64,000 bases of DNA from Levilactobacillus wangkuiensis (GTDB lineage Bacteria > Bacillota > Bacilli > Lactobacillales > Lactobacillaceae): NCBI RefSeq assembly GCF_016861605.1, contig NZ_BOLM01000003.1, positions 124,001 through 188,000 on the forward strand, written 5' to 3'. The notes under the pieces were generated by a model that worked only from the letters and a program-made list of their open reading frames with translations, was not told where the DNA came from and ran no database searches. This document shows positions 1 through 7,813 of the stretch, piece by piece. Each line of letters begins with the position of its first letter. The first letter of the stretch is position 1. Made by a program: the position numbers and the translations under genes.

Positions 1-103
1 TTTAAGAATGAGACGTTTAAATAGGCCCTTTCTCAATAATCTGAATCGGATTAACGTCAATTGTTTTATCGATTGACAGGAAGACGCAATGAGGTGAGTA
101 ATC

Positions 104-373
104 ATGGATAAGCAAACAACCCTAACCATTCGTCTCAACCAGGATGTCAAAAAAGCAGCTCTCAAAGTTGTGGCTGATATGGGACTCGACATAGACACGG
201 TCATCAACTTATTTTTAGCCGAGCTTGTGCGCACCAACCGGTTGCCTTTCAACCCAACCGGACCAGGCTTTCCGACTATTTGGCATGATGATCCACGAGA
301 AATTGCTACCTTTAACCAAAGCATTGGTTTAGCCGATGACGGGAAAAATTACGGTCATGAGCTATCTGATTAA
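104..373 (+). CDS. RelB/DinJ-family antitoxin without a toxin (orphan)
   Basis: This 89-residue protein starts MDKQTTLTIRLNQDVK and has the ribbon-helix-helix N-terminus of RelB/DinJ antitoxins (about residues 5-50), including the VINLFLAELV helix typical of DinJ. Such antitoxins dimerise, bind their own operator and neutralise a YafQ/RelE-type ribonuclease through the C-terminal tail. The ATG follows a GAGGTGAG ribosome site. No toxin gene follows: the stop is 18 bases before a strong terminator hairpin, and the next gene is on the other strand. The gene is therefore solitary unless a toxin lies left of the window, which would be the reverse of the usual order. The family call is firm from sequence; the orphan status is what the window shows. 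Confidence 0.85.
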   Translation: MDKQTTLTIRLNQDVKKAALKVVADMGLDIDTVINLFLAELVRTNRLPFNPTGPGFPTIWHDDPREIATFNQSIGLADDGKNYGHELSD

Positions 374-391
374 CAAATTATCTGAGTATTC

Positions 392-431
392 AAAATGGTG
401 TCACCCACAAAAATCGGGTGACACCATTTTT
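392..431. terminator. Bidirectional intrinsic terminator after the antitoxin
   Basis: A perfect 15-bp stem (AAAATGGTGTCACCC / GGGTGACACCATTTT) with a 9-base loop is followed by T residues on both strands. It ends the antitoxin transcript. Confidence 0.9.
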
Positions 432-481
432 ACGTTAATATTCACACCAATTAAATCATTCATGTGGTCAAGTCACGGTGG

Positions 482-766
482 GCTAAACCCGTATCAGCCG
501 CAGAGCTGGGAAAACTGGACTGACTAGGGCAGTGTCAGTGACCAGAGGCGAATCAAAGTGCCTGGCTGTGTCGGTGGGCTTGGCTGAGGTATTTTCTCAG
601 CCTAGCCCACGGGACAACCTTTGAGACCGCCCTTTGGCTCAAAGTTGAGGTGGAAGCCCGCCCTTCGGCTGGAACCGACCCCACAGCAGGGCACTTTGAA
701 TCCGCCGCCGGGAACGGAAACGGCCAGGCCCAGTTTTCACCAGCCCAGAGGCAAGTACGCGGTTTA
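482..766 (+). repeat. Structured intergenic repeat E1 (type I)
   Basis: Outer arms run from GCTAAACCCG, through GCAGAGCTGGGAAAACTGG on the left and CCAGTTTTCACCAGCCCAGA on the right. Inside are the inner stem AAAGTGCC/GGCACTTT, hairpin 1 (GGCTGAG/CTCAGCC), hairpin 2 (CTTTGAG/CTCAAAG at 619-644) and hairpin 3. The right end overlaps the stop codon of the ABM gene. It lies between convergent genes. Confidence 0.85.
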
Positions 767-1438
767 CTCCGCCGTAAATGCTAGGCCACCGTGATTGACC
801 AAGGTGTCGCCCGTCAAAACGGTCGCATCCGCCGTCTGAATCAGCGGCTGGGCCGCCGCTTGATACTGCTTGAATCCAGCCGTTTGGCAATGGGCCTTGA
901 ACGCCGCCAAATCCTGGTAAACCGTGAAAATCACCCACTGATCTGGCGCATCCACAACCTGCCCCACGGCACCGACCTGCAGACCCGGTTCGGCCGCCAT
1001 GGCCGCCTGTAAATACGGCACCACCACTGCCTGATAGGCCGCCGTCTGTCCTGGCTGTACGGTTAATGCCATCAGCTGAATAAAGGCTTCATTCGCCGGA
1101 TTACGGTATAGCGGTTGCGACTGTTCCAGCAGCAATTTGGGCGTCAGGTTCACGACCGTTTGCTGGGTCACAGCCCGTTTAGCTACCGTCTGAAACGCGG
1201 CGAACTGCGGTGAGTGCGCATGGATTTCATAACTGGCAGCATCGCGATACACCTCAATCACCCGGTTGTGCAGTCCGGCCGGGTCCACGTGACTCGTGTA
1301 CATCGCCAACGTCCCCGGTTCATTTTGAATCGACGTCGTTAAATTTTGGGTGCCCACTGCGACAAAGTTTTCCCGTTCCACCGCGGTAATTTCTAACTTG
1401 AATAAGCGAAACAGGGGTACGACTGATTGCTTGGTCAT
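764..1438 (-). CDS. Antibiotic biosynthesis monooxygenase (ABM) domain protein, tandem domains
   Basis: This 224-residue soluble protein has two ABM-like ferredoxin folds, about residues 8-100 and 117-215. Both carry the family pattern of a short strand, a 'pG' turn and a 'hv.EvY.d..a...H..s..f..f' helix (HNRVIEVYRDAASYEIHAHS in the first). ABM proteins act on quinols or polyketides, or degrade haem; the substrate here is unknown. The start has an AAAGGGAG ribosome site. It lies 15 bp downstream of an O-acetyltransferase gene and is probably co-transcribed with it. Its TAA stop lies inside the terminal arm of repeat E1, so the last residues may have been altered by the repeat. Confidence 0.8.
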   Translation of the reverse strand: MTKQSVVPLFRLFKLEITAVERENFVAVGTQNLTTSIQNEPGTLAMYTSHVDPAGLHNRVIEVYRDAASYEIHAHSPQFAAFQTVAKRAVTQQTVVNLTPKLLLEQSQPLYRNPANEAFIQLMALTVQPGQTAAYQAVVVPYLQAAMAAEPGLQVGAVGQVVDAPDQWVIFTVYQDLAAFKAHCQTAGFKQYQAAAQPLIQTADATVLTGDTLVNHGGLAFTAE

Positions 1439-1453
1439 CTGCTTGCTCCCTTT

Positions 1454-2044
1454 CTACAGCGACTTGAGTGCGGGCAACGGCTTGATGACGCGCGCGGGCA
1501 CACCAGCCACCACCGTGTTGGCCGGCACATCTTTGGTCACGACCGCCCCGGCACCAACTACGACGTTGTCACCGATGTGCACGCCACCAATCACGGTCAC
1601 GTTGCCACCAATCCACACGTCGCTGCCAATCGTAATCGGCTTGGTCGTCGTAATCAGGTAGCGACTGCCATCCGGCCGCACGCCGAACCGCTGCGTCGCG
1701 TCCAACGAGTGAGCGCCACAGTACAGCTTCACGTCCGGCGCAATAACGACCCGGTCGCCCAGGGTGATACGGTTGGAATCCTGAAACGTACAGTTACCGT
1801 TGATAAATACATCATCGCCAACCGAAATGTGGGCCCCATAGACCGCGCTAAACGCCCCATTGATTACGAAGCGTTGCCCGGTTTTGGCAAAGAATTGTTG
1901 CATGGCATCAGCCCGTTTGGCGGTGTCCTGACTGGTATTGATCACTGAAAGCAGACGCTTCCCCTTGGCAATCATTCCCTGCAGTTCGAGATCCCGGTAA
2001 TCGTAAGCTTCACCGGCTAATAGTTTTTCGTGTTCCGTCTTCAA
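1454..2044 (-). CDS. Maltose/galactoside-type sugar O-acetyltransferase
   Basis: This 196-residue protein belongs to the LacA/Maa/NodL family. It has an N-terminal 'Mac' region (KLLAGEAYDYRDLEL...) followed by left-handed beta-helix hexapeptide repeats, for example VIGGVHIGDNVVVGAGAVVTKDV. The enzyme moves acetyl from acetyl-CoA to a sugar hydroxyl. The conserved catalytic His is probably that in CGAHSLD. I chose a TTG start because AAGGAG lies 10 bases upstream and the next residues (KTEHEKLLAG) are where family members begin; a longer frame would run into repeat E2. It is likely the first gene of an operon with the ABM gene. Confidence 0.88.
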   Translation of the reverse strand: MKTEHEKLLAGEAYDYRDLELQGMIAKGKRLLSVINTSQDTAKRADAMQQFFAKTGQRFVINGAFSAVYGAHISVGDDVFINGNCTFQDSNRITLGDRVVIAPDVKLYCGAHSLDATQRFGVRPDGSRYLITTTKPITIGSDVWIGGNVTVIGGVHIGDNVVVGAGAVVTKDVPANTVVAGVPARVIKPLPALKSL

Positions 2045-2096
2045 AATAGCTGGACTCCTTTTCGGGTTAAAGATACTTTGGCTAATGTTTCCGGAG

Positions 2097-2331
2097 TAGT
2101 GAGAATACAAGAACAATTCCGTTCCCGGCGGTGGGCTCAAGGTCCCCTGCTATGGGGTCGGTTTCAGCCTGAGAAACGGGCTTCCACCTCGACTTTGAGC
2201 CAAAAATCGGTCTCAAAGGTCGTCCCGCGGACTAGGCTGAGAAAGTCCCCCAGCCAAGACTGCCGACACAGCTGGGCACCTTGGCCCACCTCTGGTCACT
2301 CACATCGACCAAGTCATTATCACACTCTTAG
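2097..2331 (-). repeat. Structured intergenic repeat E2 (type I, reverse)
   Basis: The core from GTTCCCGGCGGTGGGCTCAA (2121) to CACCTCTGGTCACT carries all inner hairpins in reverse orientation. Hairpin 1 reads GCGGACTAGGCTG...CAGCCAAGACTGC and so differs from E1 at paired positions. It sits just upstream of the acetyltransferase gene. Confidence 0.8.
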
Positions 2332-2490
2332 GCCACTAATAAGTAAGTGTTTAACCCATAAATGTATTCCTTGTTAATAGCTAGTTGGTACTGATTACCA
2401 ACTCTTCAATTCTGTTTAACCCTAGTCAATTTTTATCTATCAATTCTACTCTTCTAACTCAATTCATCTCTAACATAAACAATCAACCAA

Positions 2491-2521
2491 CAAATGCCGA
2501 CTAGATCAAAACCAGTCGGCA
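2491..2521. terminator. Hairpin, probable terminator
   Basis: A perfect stem ATGCCGACT/AGTCGGCAT with an 11-base loop. On the minus strand it is followed by only a weak T-rich tract. It would separate the amidohydrolase operon from the acetyltransferase operon. The AT-rich stretch 2332-2490 beside it shows nothing else I recognise. Confidence 0.6.
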
Positions 2522-2580
2522 TCAATAAACAAATTTATAAACATCCCCAACACGCCCACACCTAACCGGCCAGCCCACGG

Positions 2581-2880
2581 GCTAAACCTGTGTCAGCCGC
2601 AGGGCTGGGGAAAACTGGGCTGACTAGGACAGTGTCAGTGACCAGAGGCGGACCAAGGTTCCCGGCTGTGTCGATGGCCTTAGCTGAGGTTTCCCACTCA
2701 GCTTAGCCCATGGGACAACCTTTGAGACCGCCCCCAGGCTCAAAGTTGAGGTGGAAGACCGCCTCTCAGTCTGGAACCGGCCCCACAGCAGGGGACCTTG
2801 AGGCCGCCGCCGGGAACGACCAGCACCGCGTTCCGGCCCAGTTTTCACCAGCCCGGAGGCACTGACAACGACCAGTTTAG
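2581..2880 (+). repeat. Structured intergenic repeat E3 (type I)
   Basis: A complete copy bounded by GCTAAAC and GTTTAG, with outer arms GGGCTGGGGAAAACTGGGC / GCCCAGTTTTCACCAGCCC. The inner stem AAGGTTCCC/GGGGACCTT uses a G-U pair. The terminal GTTTAG supplies the stop codon of the neighbouring amidohydrolase gene. Confidence 0.87.
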
Positions 2881-3785
2881 CCCATGAGTGCTTGCCAGTT
2901 GGTGGTGAAGATGGCTTGCTGCTGCGGCGCCGTCAGGTCCATATTCCGCACCGCCTGTTCAATCACCGCCGTCGGTCCCACCGGTGGAATTCCAAACGGT
3001 GAGTCCGTGCCAAACAGCACGTGATCCAGCCCAAAGAAGTCGACCGCAAGTGCCAGCGCCTTGGGATTGCCCAGGATGGCCGTGTCCACGTAGAACTTCT
3101 TAAAGTCCGCGTAGTTTTCAGCCGACTGGATGTACTTGATGCGTTGGCTGAAGTACGGGACCATGGCCCCGGCGTGGTGCACGATGACCTTCAAGCCAGG
3201 ATATTTGCGGAAGTATTTGGCCGCCACAATGCCGTTCATGGCCTGCGTCAGCTCGTACTCCCAGCTAAAGGTCAGCTCGTTATCGGTCTTGTGCGTATCG
3301 AAAACGGGATGGAGCCAGATGGGCGCGCCGACCGCCGCCAATTTGGCAAAGATCGGTTCGTAGGCCGTGTCCGTGATGGGCTTACCCAATGCCTGGGTAA
3401 ATAGTTGCACCCCAACCAAGGCATCGCTGCCGGCCACCTGGTCGTCAATCAGCTGCAAGGCGGCGGGCACGTTGTTCAGTGGCAACATGGCCACGCCAGC
3501 CGGGAAAAACTCACGGTTGGCCCGCACTAAATCAGCGATTTCCGCGTTGGCCTGGCGGCAGAGTTCGGCCGCCTGATCCGGACCCACGAAGTCTTCCGGG
3601 TTCAAATTGACCGCGGAAATAATCTGTTGATGATCCGCTGGCAGACTGGCCCGGTGTTGCGCCACATCCGTCAATAGATCGTTTTTCATATACGGAAAGT
3701 TGTCTAAAATATTCGGGTGGATCGCATTCATTTTGGCTAAAAAGTTCGCGGGTAAGACGTGTGCAAAGACATCGATGACCGTCAT
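2877..3785 (-). CDS. Amidohydrolase_2 / ACMSD-like metal-dependent hydrolase or decarboxylase
   Basis: This 302-residue TIM-barrel protein belongs to the amidohydrolase 2 family, which includes ACMSD and gamma-resorcylate decarboxylase. Visible metal-site motifs are WLHP (His, about residue 158), IVHHAGAM (His pair, about 206) and FGTDSPFG (Asp, about 261). The N-terminal motif is DVFAHVLP, so the first His of the usual D-x-H-x-H is Phe; some decarboxylase subgroups also have altered first ligands. The substrate cannot be told. It is 12 bp downstream of the NAD(P)-binding gene, so the two are co-transcribed. The stop codon lies in the terminal arm of repeat E3. Confidence 0.8.
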   Translation of the reverse strand: MTVIDVFAHVLPANFLAKMNAIHPNILDNFPYMKNDLLTDVAQHRASLPADHQQIISAVNLNPEDFVGPDQAAELCRQANAEIADLVRANREFFPAGVAMLPLNNVPAALQLIDDQVAGSDALVGVQLFTQALGKPITDTAYEPIFAKLAAVGAPIWLHPVFDTHKTDNELTFSWEYELTQAMNGIVAAKYFRKYPGLKVIVHHAGAMVPYFSQRIKYIQSAENYADFKKFYVDTAILGNPKALALAVDFFGLDHVLFGTDSPFGIPPVGPTAVIEQAVRNMDLTAPQQQAIFTTNWQALMG

Positions 3786-3797
3786 CGTGAAGCCTCC

Positions 3798-4439
3798 TTA
3801 GTACCAGCTGGGCTTGTCGCCGTCAGTACCGGGCTTGTCCAGACCCACGCTAGCGTTTTGATACGTGCTTGGGTCGGCGATGACTTTCAGCGCGAAGTCC
3901 GCGACACTCTGCCGGGAAACCTCGGTGCCCTTGAAACCATCGGCCAAGGTCGTGACTTCATAGGCCACTTCATCGTTGTCGGTCAACCAGGCTGGCCGAA
4001 TTTCCGTGTAGGTCACGCCGGACTTTTCAACCAGGTCGCTGGTCCGACGGAAGGCTGGCAGGTAGGCGCCAATCATCTGTTCGTTCCACTCGCCAAATTT
4101 GCCGGGAACTTCACGGTGGGCGCCCAAGGAACTGATGTAGATCAGACGTTGCTTGCCGGTTGCTTTCATCGCGTCAACCACACTTTGGGTTTGGACATCG
4201 AGGTCCGCGCCACCCAAATTGGAATAGATGATGTCGGCGTCAGCCATGGCATGGGCCACAACCTCAGTAACATTTACGTCGCCGTCAATCAACGTTACTC
4301 GAGGATTGGCAGCCAATGGTAACAACCGCGAAGCGTTACGCAAGAACAGCGTCAGCGTGACGTCCGTTTCATCTAATAAGCGTTGGGTCAACAGCTGTGC
4401 CATAGCACCATGGGCACCAATAATCATTACTTTTGTCAT
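3798..4439 (-). CDS. NAD(P)-binding oxidoreductase (atypical SDR, NmrA/YwnB-like)
   Basis: A 213-residue Rossmann-fold protein. It opens with MTKVMIIGAHGAMAQLLTQRL, a GxxGxxG-type dinucleotide loop, and has IYISSLGAH and a C-terminal QSVADFALKVIADP segment typical of atypical SDRs that act as NAD(P)H:quinone or flavin reductases or as sensors. I use the ATG at 4439 because GGAGG lies 8 bases upstream; an upstream in-frame TTG would contain that ribosome site. It is followed 12 bp later by the amidohydrolase gene. Confidence 0.82.
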   Translation of the reverse strand: MTKVMIIGAHGAMAQLLTQRLLDETDVTLTLFLRNASRLLPLAANPRVTLIDGDVNVTEVVAHAMADADIIYSNLGGADLDVQTQSVVDAMKATGKQRLIYISSLGAHREVPGKFGEWNEQMIGAYLPAFRRTSDLVEKSGVTYTEIRPAWLTDNDEVAYEVTTLADGFKGTEVSRQSVADFALKVIADPSTYQNASVGLDKPGTDGDKPSWY

Positions 4440-4528
4440 CTGAAATTCCTCCAACTATTTTTGATTTAACATGTCTTTTAGTGTGTGACTGATTTATTCA
4501 ATTTCGCAATAGCTTCATTGTACTCTAA

Positions 4529-5476
4529 TTAGACCATAGGTGCTTCCCAGGAGCCCTTGGTATCAACATTAGCGGCTTGGGCCAGTGTTTCTAATTGGGT
4601 AATTTCTGCATCCGTCAACGTCAGAGACATGGCCTTGGCCTCGCTCGGAATGTACTTGTCCTTGGTGACCCCGATGATTGGCGTGGTCCCCTTGGCAATC
4701 GCGTAGGCCGTAGCCACTTCGGCAGCCGAGGCCCCTTGCTTCGCACCAATTGCCTGCAGGCCGGCCGTTAAGGCGCTCACCTGTGGTAGAACCTGGTTGT
4801 AAATGCTCCCGCGCATACTGTCGGCTGGCAGCGGATTGGCCACGTTGTAGCGGCCACTCAGCAGGCCCTGTTCGAGCACCATGTAGGCAAAGAACGTGAT
4901 GTCATGTTCGCGGCAGTAGTCAATGATGCCCGCCTCTTCTGAGGAACGGTACAACAGGCTGAAATGGTTTTGCACGGCGGACACCTGAATACCGGCCTCG
5001 TCTAAAATCTCGTTGGCCCGCTTGATTTGGGCTAAATTGTGGTTGGAGACCCCGACGCGCTTGATCTTGCCGCTCTTCACCAGCGGAATCAGTTGGGGCG
5101 TCCATTTTTCCACGTCGGCCGGGTTGTGAATCCAGTAAATGTCGATGTAATCCGTGTGCAGGCGCTTGAGGCTGCCCGCCAGCATGTCGGCGACCTCGTG
5201 ATCACTGTCGCCCGCGGCCATCTGTGGCGTGAACTTGGTGGACAGTTGGTAGCTCTCACGCGGATAGTCCTGGAGCAGCTCGCCCAATTTATCCTCGGAG
5301 GCCCCGGAACCGTAAGCGTAAGCCGTATCCCAGAGGGTTAAGCCCGCCCCCATCGCCGCCGTAACGACCGGTTTCAGGTCCGTAGCCGTCAAATGATTTC
5401 CAAAGACTTGGCCATCCGGCGTGTCGCCCCAAGCCCAAGTTCCTAAAGCAATTTTCGGTTGATTGTCAGTTAACAT
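4529..5476 (-). CDS. Aldo/keto reductase (1)
   Basis: This 315-residue NADPH-dependent (alpha/beta)8 barrel has the full catalytic tetrad: Asp50 and Tyr55 in DTAYAYG, Lys81 in STKF and His117 in YWIHNP. The C-terminal GVTKDKYI motif matches the cofactor-phosphate loop. Aldo/keto reductases reduce aldehydes and ketones to alcohols. AAGGAG precedes the ATG. The upstream gene on the same strand encodes a MerR regulator 47 bp away, so regulation by that protein in response to an electrophile is plausible but inferred. Confidence 0.9.
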   Translation of the reverse strand: MLTDNQPKIALGTWAWGDTPDGQVFGNHLTATDLKPVVTAAMGAGLTLWDTAYAYGSGASEDKLGELLQDYPRESYQLSTKFTPQMAAGDSDHEVADMLAGSLKRLHTDYIDIYWIHNPADVEKWTPQLIPLVKSGKIKRVGVSNHNLAQIKRANEILDEAGIQVSAVQNHFSLLYRSSEEAGIIDYCREHDITFFAYMVLEQGLLSGRYNVANPLPADSMRGSIYNQVLPQVSALTAGLQAIGAKQGASAAEVATAYAIAKGTTPIIGVTKDKYIPSEAKAMSLTLTDAEITQLETLAQAANVDTKGSWEAPMV

Positions 5477-5523
5477 ATTTAAAGCGCTCCTTTTGAGTAA
5501 ACTTCATGTTCATTTTACAATCG

Positions 5524-5883
5524 TTAATGGTTGCCCGCCGCCATCGCGACTGGCAATGTAGCCAGCTTATCTTCCAGCCGTCCCAAGGTTTCCTGCAGCT
5601 GATCGATTTGGTCGTGGAGGACGTCGGCCTGGGTCGTCAGGATTTCCCGTTGCGCCAGCAGATTATCTTCACTATCTCGTAGCGTCATCAGCCGTTTGAT
5701 TTCGGCCAACGTGACGCCACAGTCCCGCAAGTCTAAAATGTCTCGCAGCTGTTTCAAATCAGCCGCGCTGTAGTCGCGCATCCCACTGACGCGGGCTACC
5801 GGCGCAACCACGCCAATCTGTTCGTAGTATCGCAGCGTCCACGCACTCGTGTGCAACGCCTTTGCCGCTTCGTTGATTTTCAC
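5524..5883 (-). CDS. MerR-family transcriptional regulator (1)
   Basis: A 119-residue regulator with an N-terminal winged helix-turn-helix (MKINEAAKALHTSAWTLRYYEQIGVV, residues 1-26; RDYSAADLKQL, about 37-47) and a coiled-coil dimerisation helix (about 75-112). It has no cysteine cluster for metal binding, which fits the YyaN/AdhR-like group that senses aldehydes or other organic signals. It starts with GTG after a perfect AAGGAGG. It lies between a DUF2255 gene and an aldo/keto reductase gene on the same strand and may control both. Confidence 0.88.
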   Translation of the reverse strand: MKINEAAKALHTSAWTLRYYEQIGVVAPVARVSGMRDYSAADLKQLRDILDLRDCGVTLAEIKRLMTLRDSEDNLLAQREILTTQADVLHDQIDQLQETLGRLEDKLATLPVAMAAGNH

Positions 5884-5914
5884 GTGAAGTCCTCCTTCTC
5901 ATCCTGAGTTAACG

Positions 5915-6325
5915 CTAATTCGTGGGTAAAATTTCGACCGTTGCTGACCGCGGTCGGTCCTGAAGCATCGGCAACAGGTAGGCGCTCGCCGCATATTTTT
6001 CGCGGTAAGCCACATCGATTCGGGCCAGCAGCTGGGCGTCGTCCGTAACCGGGACGAAGGCCACTTTGAAATTATGACCGCTTAAATGAATCCGTCCGCC
6101 GCGTTGCTGAACGGCGGCTTGGTACCAGGATGACTGTCGACCGTGCCAGGCCCGGGCGTACAACCTTCCTGCGACCACTACGGACCAGATCCAGGTCGGC
6201 GTACCGTACGTTCGGCCGTCGCTGTAAAAGGGCGACACCCGCAGGTCATCGGCGACCGCGAATGCTTGGGCGCGAGCCGGTGTCCAGTGGCAAATGGCTG
6301 ACGTCTGTTTTTTCTGTGGTTCCAA
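5915..6325 (-). CDS. DUF2255 family protein (1)
   Basis: A 136-residue protein of unknown function with the DUF2255 features: WSVVVAGRLYARAW, a 'G..s.WY.A' segment, GGRIHLSGHNFKVAF and a final ATVEILP strand. The fold resembles small beta-barrel flavin- or nitroreductase-like proteins, but no activity is assigned. I chose a TTG start because a perfect AAAGGAGG sits 8 bases upstream; the longer ATG start has no ribosome site, and the shorter form matches the length of the paralogue at 12769. It is divergent from the LysR gene. Confidence 0.75.
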   Translation of the reverse strand: MEPQKKQTSAICHWTPARAQAFAVADDLRVSPFYSDGRTYGTPTWIWSVVVAGRLYARAWHGRQSSWYQAAVQQRGGRIHLSGHNFKVAFVPVTDDAQLLARIDVAYREKYAASAYLLPMLQDRPRSATVEILPTN

Positions 6326-6425
6326 TGGGCTGACCTCCTTTCGTTGTTCTCTACTGGGACTATCATAAGACTTGTCTAGACTCATGACTAATACTTAATC
6401 TAAATCGTTTTCCATGCTTTTGAGG

Positions 6426-6452
6426 TATACTAATGACAATAGCAAGCTTGCT
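6426..6452 (+). promoter_or_regulatory. Possible LysR-gene promoter and palindromic site
   Basis: A -10-like TATACT (6426-6431) is followed by a perfect 12-bp palindrome AGCAAGCTTGCT (6441-6452) in the divergent intergenic region. I see no clear -35. The palindrome could be an operator. Confidence 0.35.
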
Positions 6453-6485
6453 TCGTCACCCCACCACACTAAGGAGTTGTGTCTC

Positions 6486-7367
6486 ATGGAATTGCGTGTT
6501 CTCCGCTACTTTTTAATGGTTGTTCAGGAAAAAAATATTTCCAAGGCCTCGGAACGGCTGCACGTCTCGCAGCCGACCGTGTCGCGCCAGCTCAAGGACT
6601 TAGAAGATGAACTGGGCACGACCCTCTTTGAACGGGGAAGTCGGACTATTCAGCTCACCCCCGACGGCGAGTATTTTGCCAACCAGGCCCGTCAGATTCT
6701 CTCATTGACGGACAAGACGGTGGCCAATATTCATCAGGAAAACGATATCCGCGGCGCCGTCTTCATCGGCAGCGCCGAGGCCCGCAGCATGTTGACGGTC
6801 GCCCAGGCCATTGGCCGGCTGAACCAGCAGTATCCCCACATTCAAATCAATGTCGTCAGCACCGATGCCGCCGAGATTCACCAGCACCTGACCTCCGGCG
6901 TCTTTGACTTTGGCGTGGTGATGGAACCCCTCGACAAGTCCGATTATGACTTTCTCCGGCTGCCCGGCGAGAGTCGTTGGGGCTTGCTGGTCCAAAATAG
7001 CTCGCCCCTGGCCCAACAGGCCACCGTCAGCCTCGACGATGTCGCCCATACCAAACTGATCTTGCCGCAACAGGGGGGAAGTCGCCGGATTCACGCGGTC
7101 TTCGGTCTCACCCAGGACGACCTCGACGTCGCCGCCACCTACAATCTGTTGTACAATGCCTCTTTGCTGGTCTCCGCTGGCGTCGGTAATGCGCTGGGTC
7201 TTGATGGCATCGTCAATACCAACCAGTCCGATTTGACATTCGTGCCGTTGGCGCCACGGACGTCTTCTGGGGCTAGCTTGGTTTGGCTGAAGGGGGCGCG
7301 GCTGTCGTTGGCGGCACGGGCGCTGCTGACGCAGATCCGCGCCGAACTAACGCCAACTGAAAATTAG
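6486..7367 (+). CDS. LysR-family transcriptional regulator
   Basis: A 293-residue regulator with the N-terminal LysR helix-turn-helix (MELRVLRYFLMVVQEKNISK...SQPTVSRQLKDLE, residues 1-60) and a periplasmic-binding-like effector domain (about 88-290). AAGGAG precedes the ATG; an in-frame start further upstream would overlap the promoter region. LysR regulators often control the divergent gene, which here encodes DUF2255 protein 1. Its TAG stop lies inside the left outer arm of repeat E4. Confidence 0.92.
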   Translation: MELRVLRYFLMVVQEKNISKASERLHVSQPTVSRQLKDLEDELGTTLFERGSRTIQLTPDGEYFANQARQILSLTDKTVANIHQENDIRGAVFIGSAEARSMLTVAQAIGRLNQQYPHIQINVVSTDAAEIHQHLTSGVFDFGVVMEPLDKSDYDFLRLPGESRWGLLVQNSSPLAQQATVSLDDVAHTKLILPQQGGSRRIHAVFGLTQDDLDVAATYNLLYNASLLVSAGVGNALGLDGIVNTNQSDLTFVPLAPRTSSGASLVWLKGARLSLAARALLTQIRAELTPTEN

Positions 7368-7675
7368 ACTGGTCGTTGGTGGGCGCCTCCGGGGCGGTGA
7401 AAATGGGCCGTGACGCTGTGGGCGCACGTCTGCCGTTCCCGGCGGCGGGCTCAAAGCGCCCTGCTGTGGGGCCGGTTCCAGCCTGAGAAACGGGCTTCCA
7501 CCTCGACTTTGAGCCAAAGGGCGGTCTCAAAGGTCGTCCCATGCTCTAAGCTGAGTGAGAAACCTCAGCTTAGAGCATTGACACAGCTGGTCGCTTTGGC
7601 CCGCCTCTGGTCACTAACACTTGCCACGCGTGACCCATTTTCACCACTCCTGCGGCTGACACTGGTTTAATTTTC
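7360..7675 (-). repeat. Structured intergenic repeat E4 (type I, reverse)
   Basis: The outermost arms are GAAAATTAGACTGGT and ACTGGTTTAATTTTC, which are complementary and unlike those of other copies. The inner stem pairs CAAAGCG with CGCTTTG, and hairpin 1 is GCTCTAAGCTGAG/CTCAGCTTAGAGC, a perfect 13-bp stem. The left arm contains the LysR stop codon. It lies between convergent genes. Confidence 0.87.
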
Positions 7676-7813
7676 TGTGCAAATGATTCCAGATTTCTGT
7701 GATGATTGTCTTCAATTGCCTACAAGCCGCGATTACTTCTAAAAAACCAATTGGATTCCACAGACTGCATTCGCTTTCCAACAATCAATTCATTCTATTC
7801 TGCTAACACAGCC

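Noticed and set aside
336..527. Open frame overlapping the antitoxin end, as a possible toxin
   Set aside because: It has no ribosome site, runs through the terminator hairpin and into repeat E1, and shows no YafQ/RelE features.
2030..2848. Open frames of 70-115 codons inside the repeats here and at 639-938, 7410-7670, 25757-26172, 36591-36941, 60131-60831, 61645-61848 and 63071-63556
   Set aside because: They recur only because the repeat is GC-rich and palindromic; frames differ between copies and none has start signals. The repeat is non-coding.
3021..3404. Long plus-strand open frames opposite real genes (also at 9052-9507, 13870-14535, 27666-28166, 37833-38162)
   Set aside because: They are antisense shadows in GC-rich codons; the opposite strands encode proteins with clear catalytic motifs.
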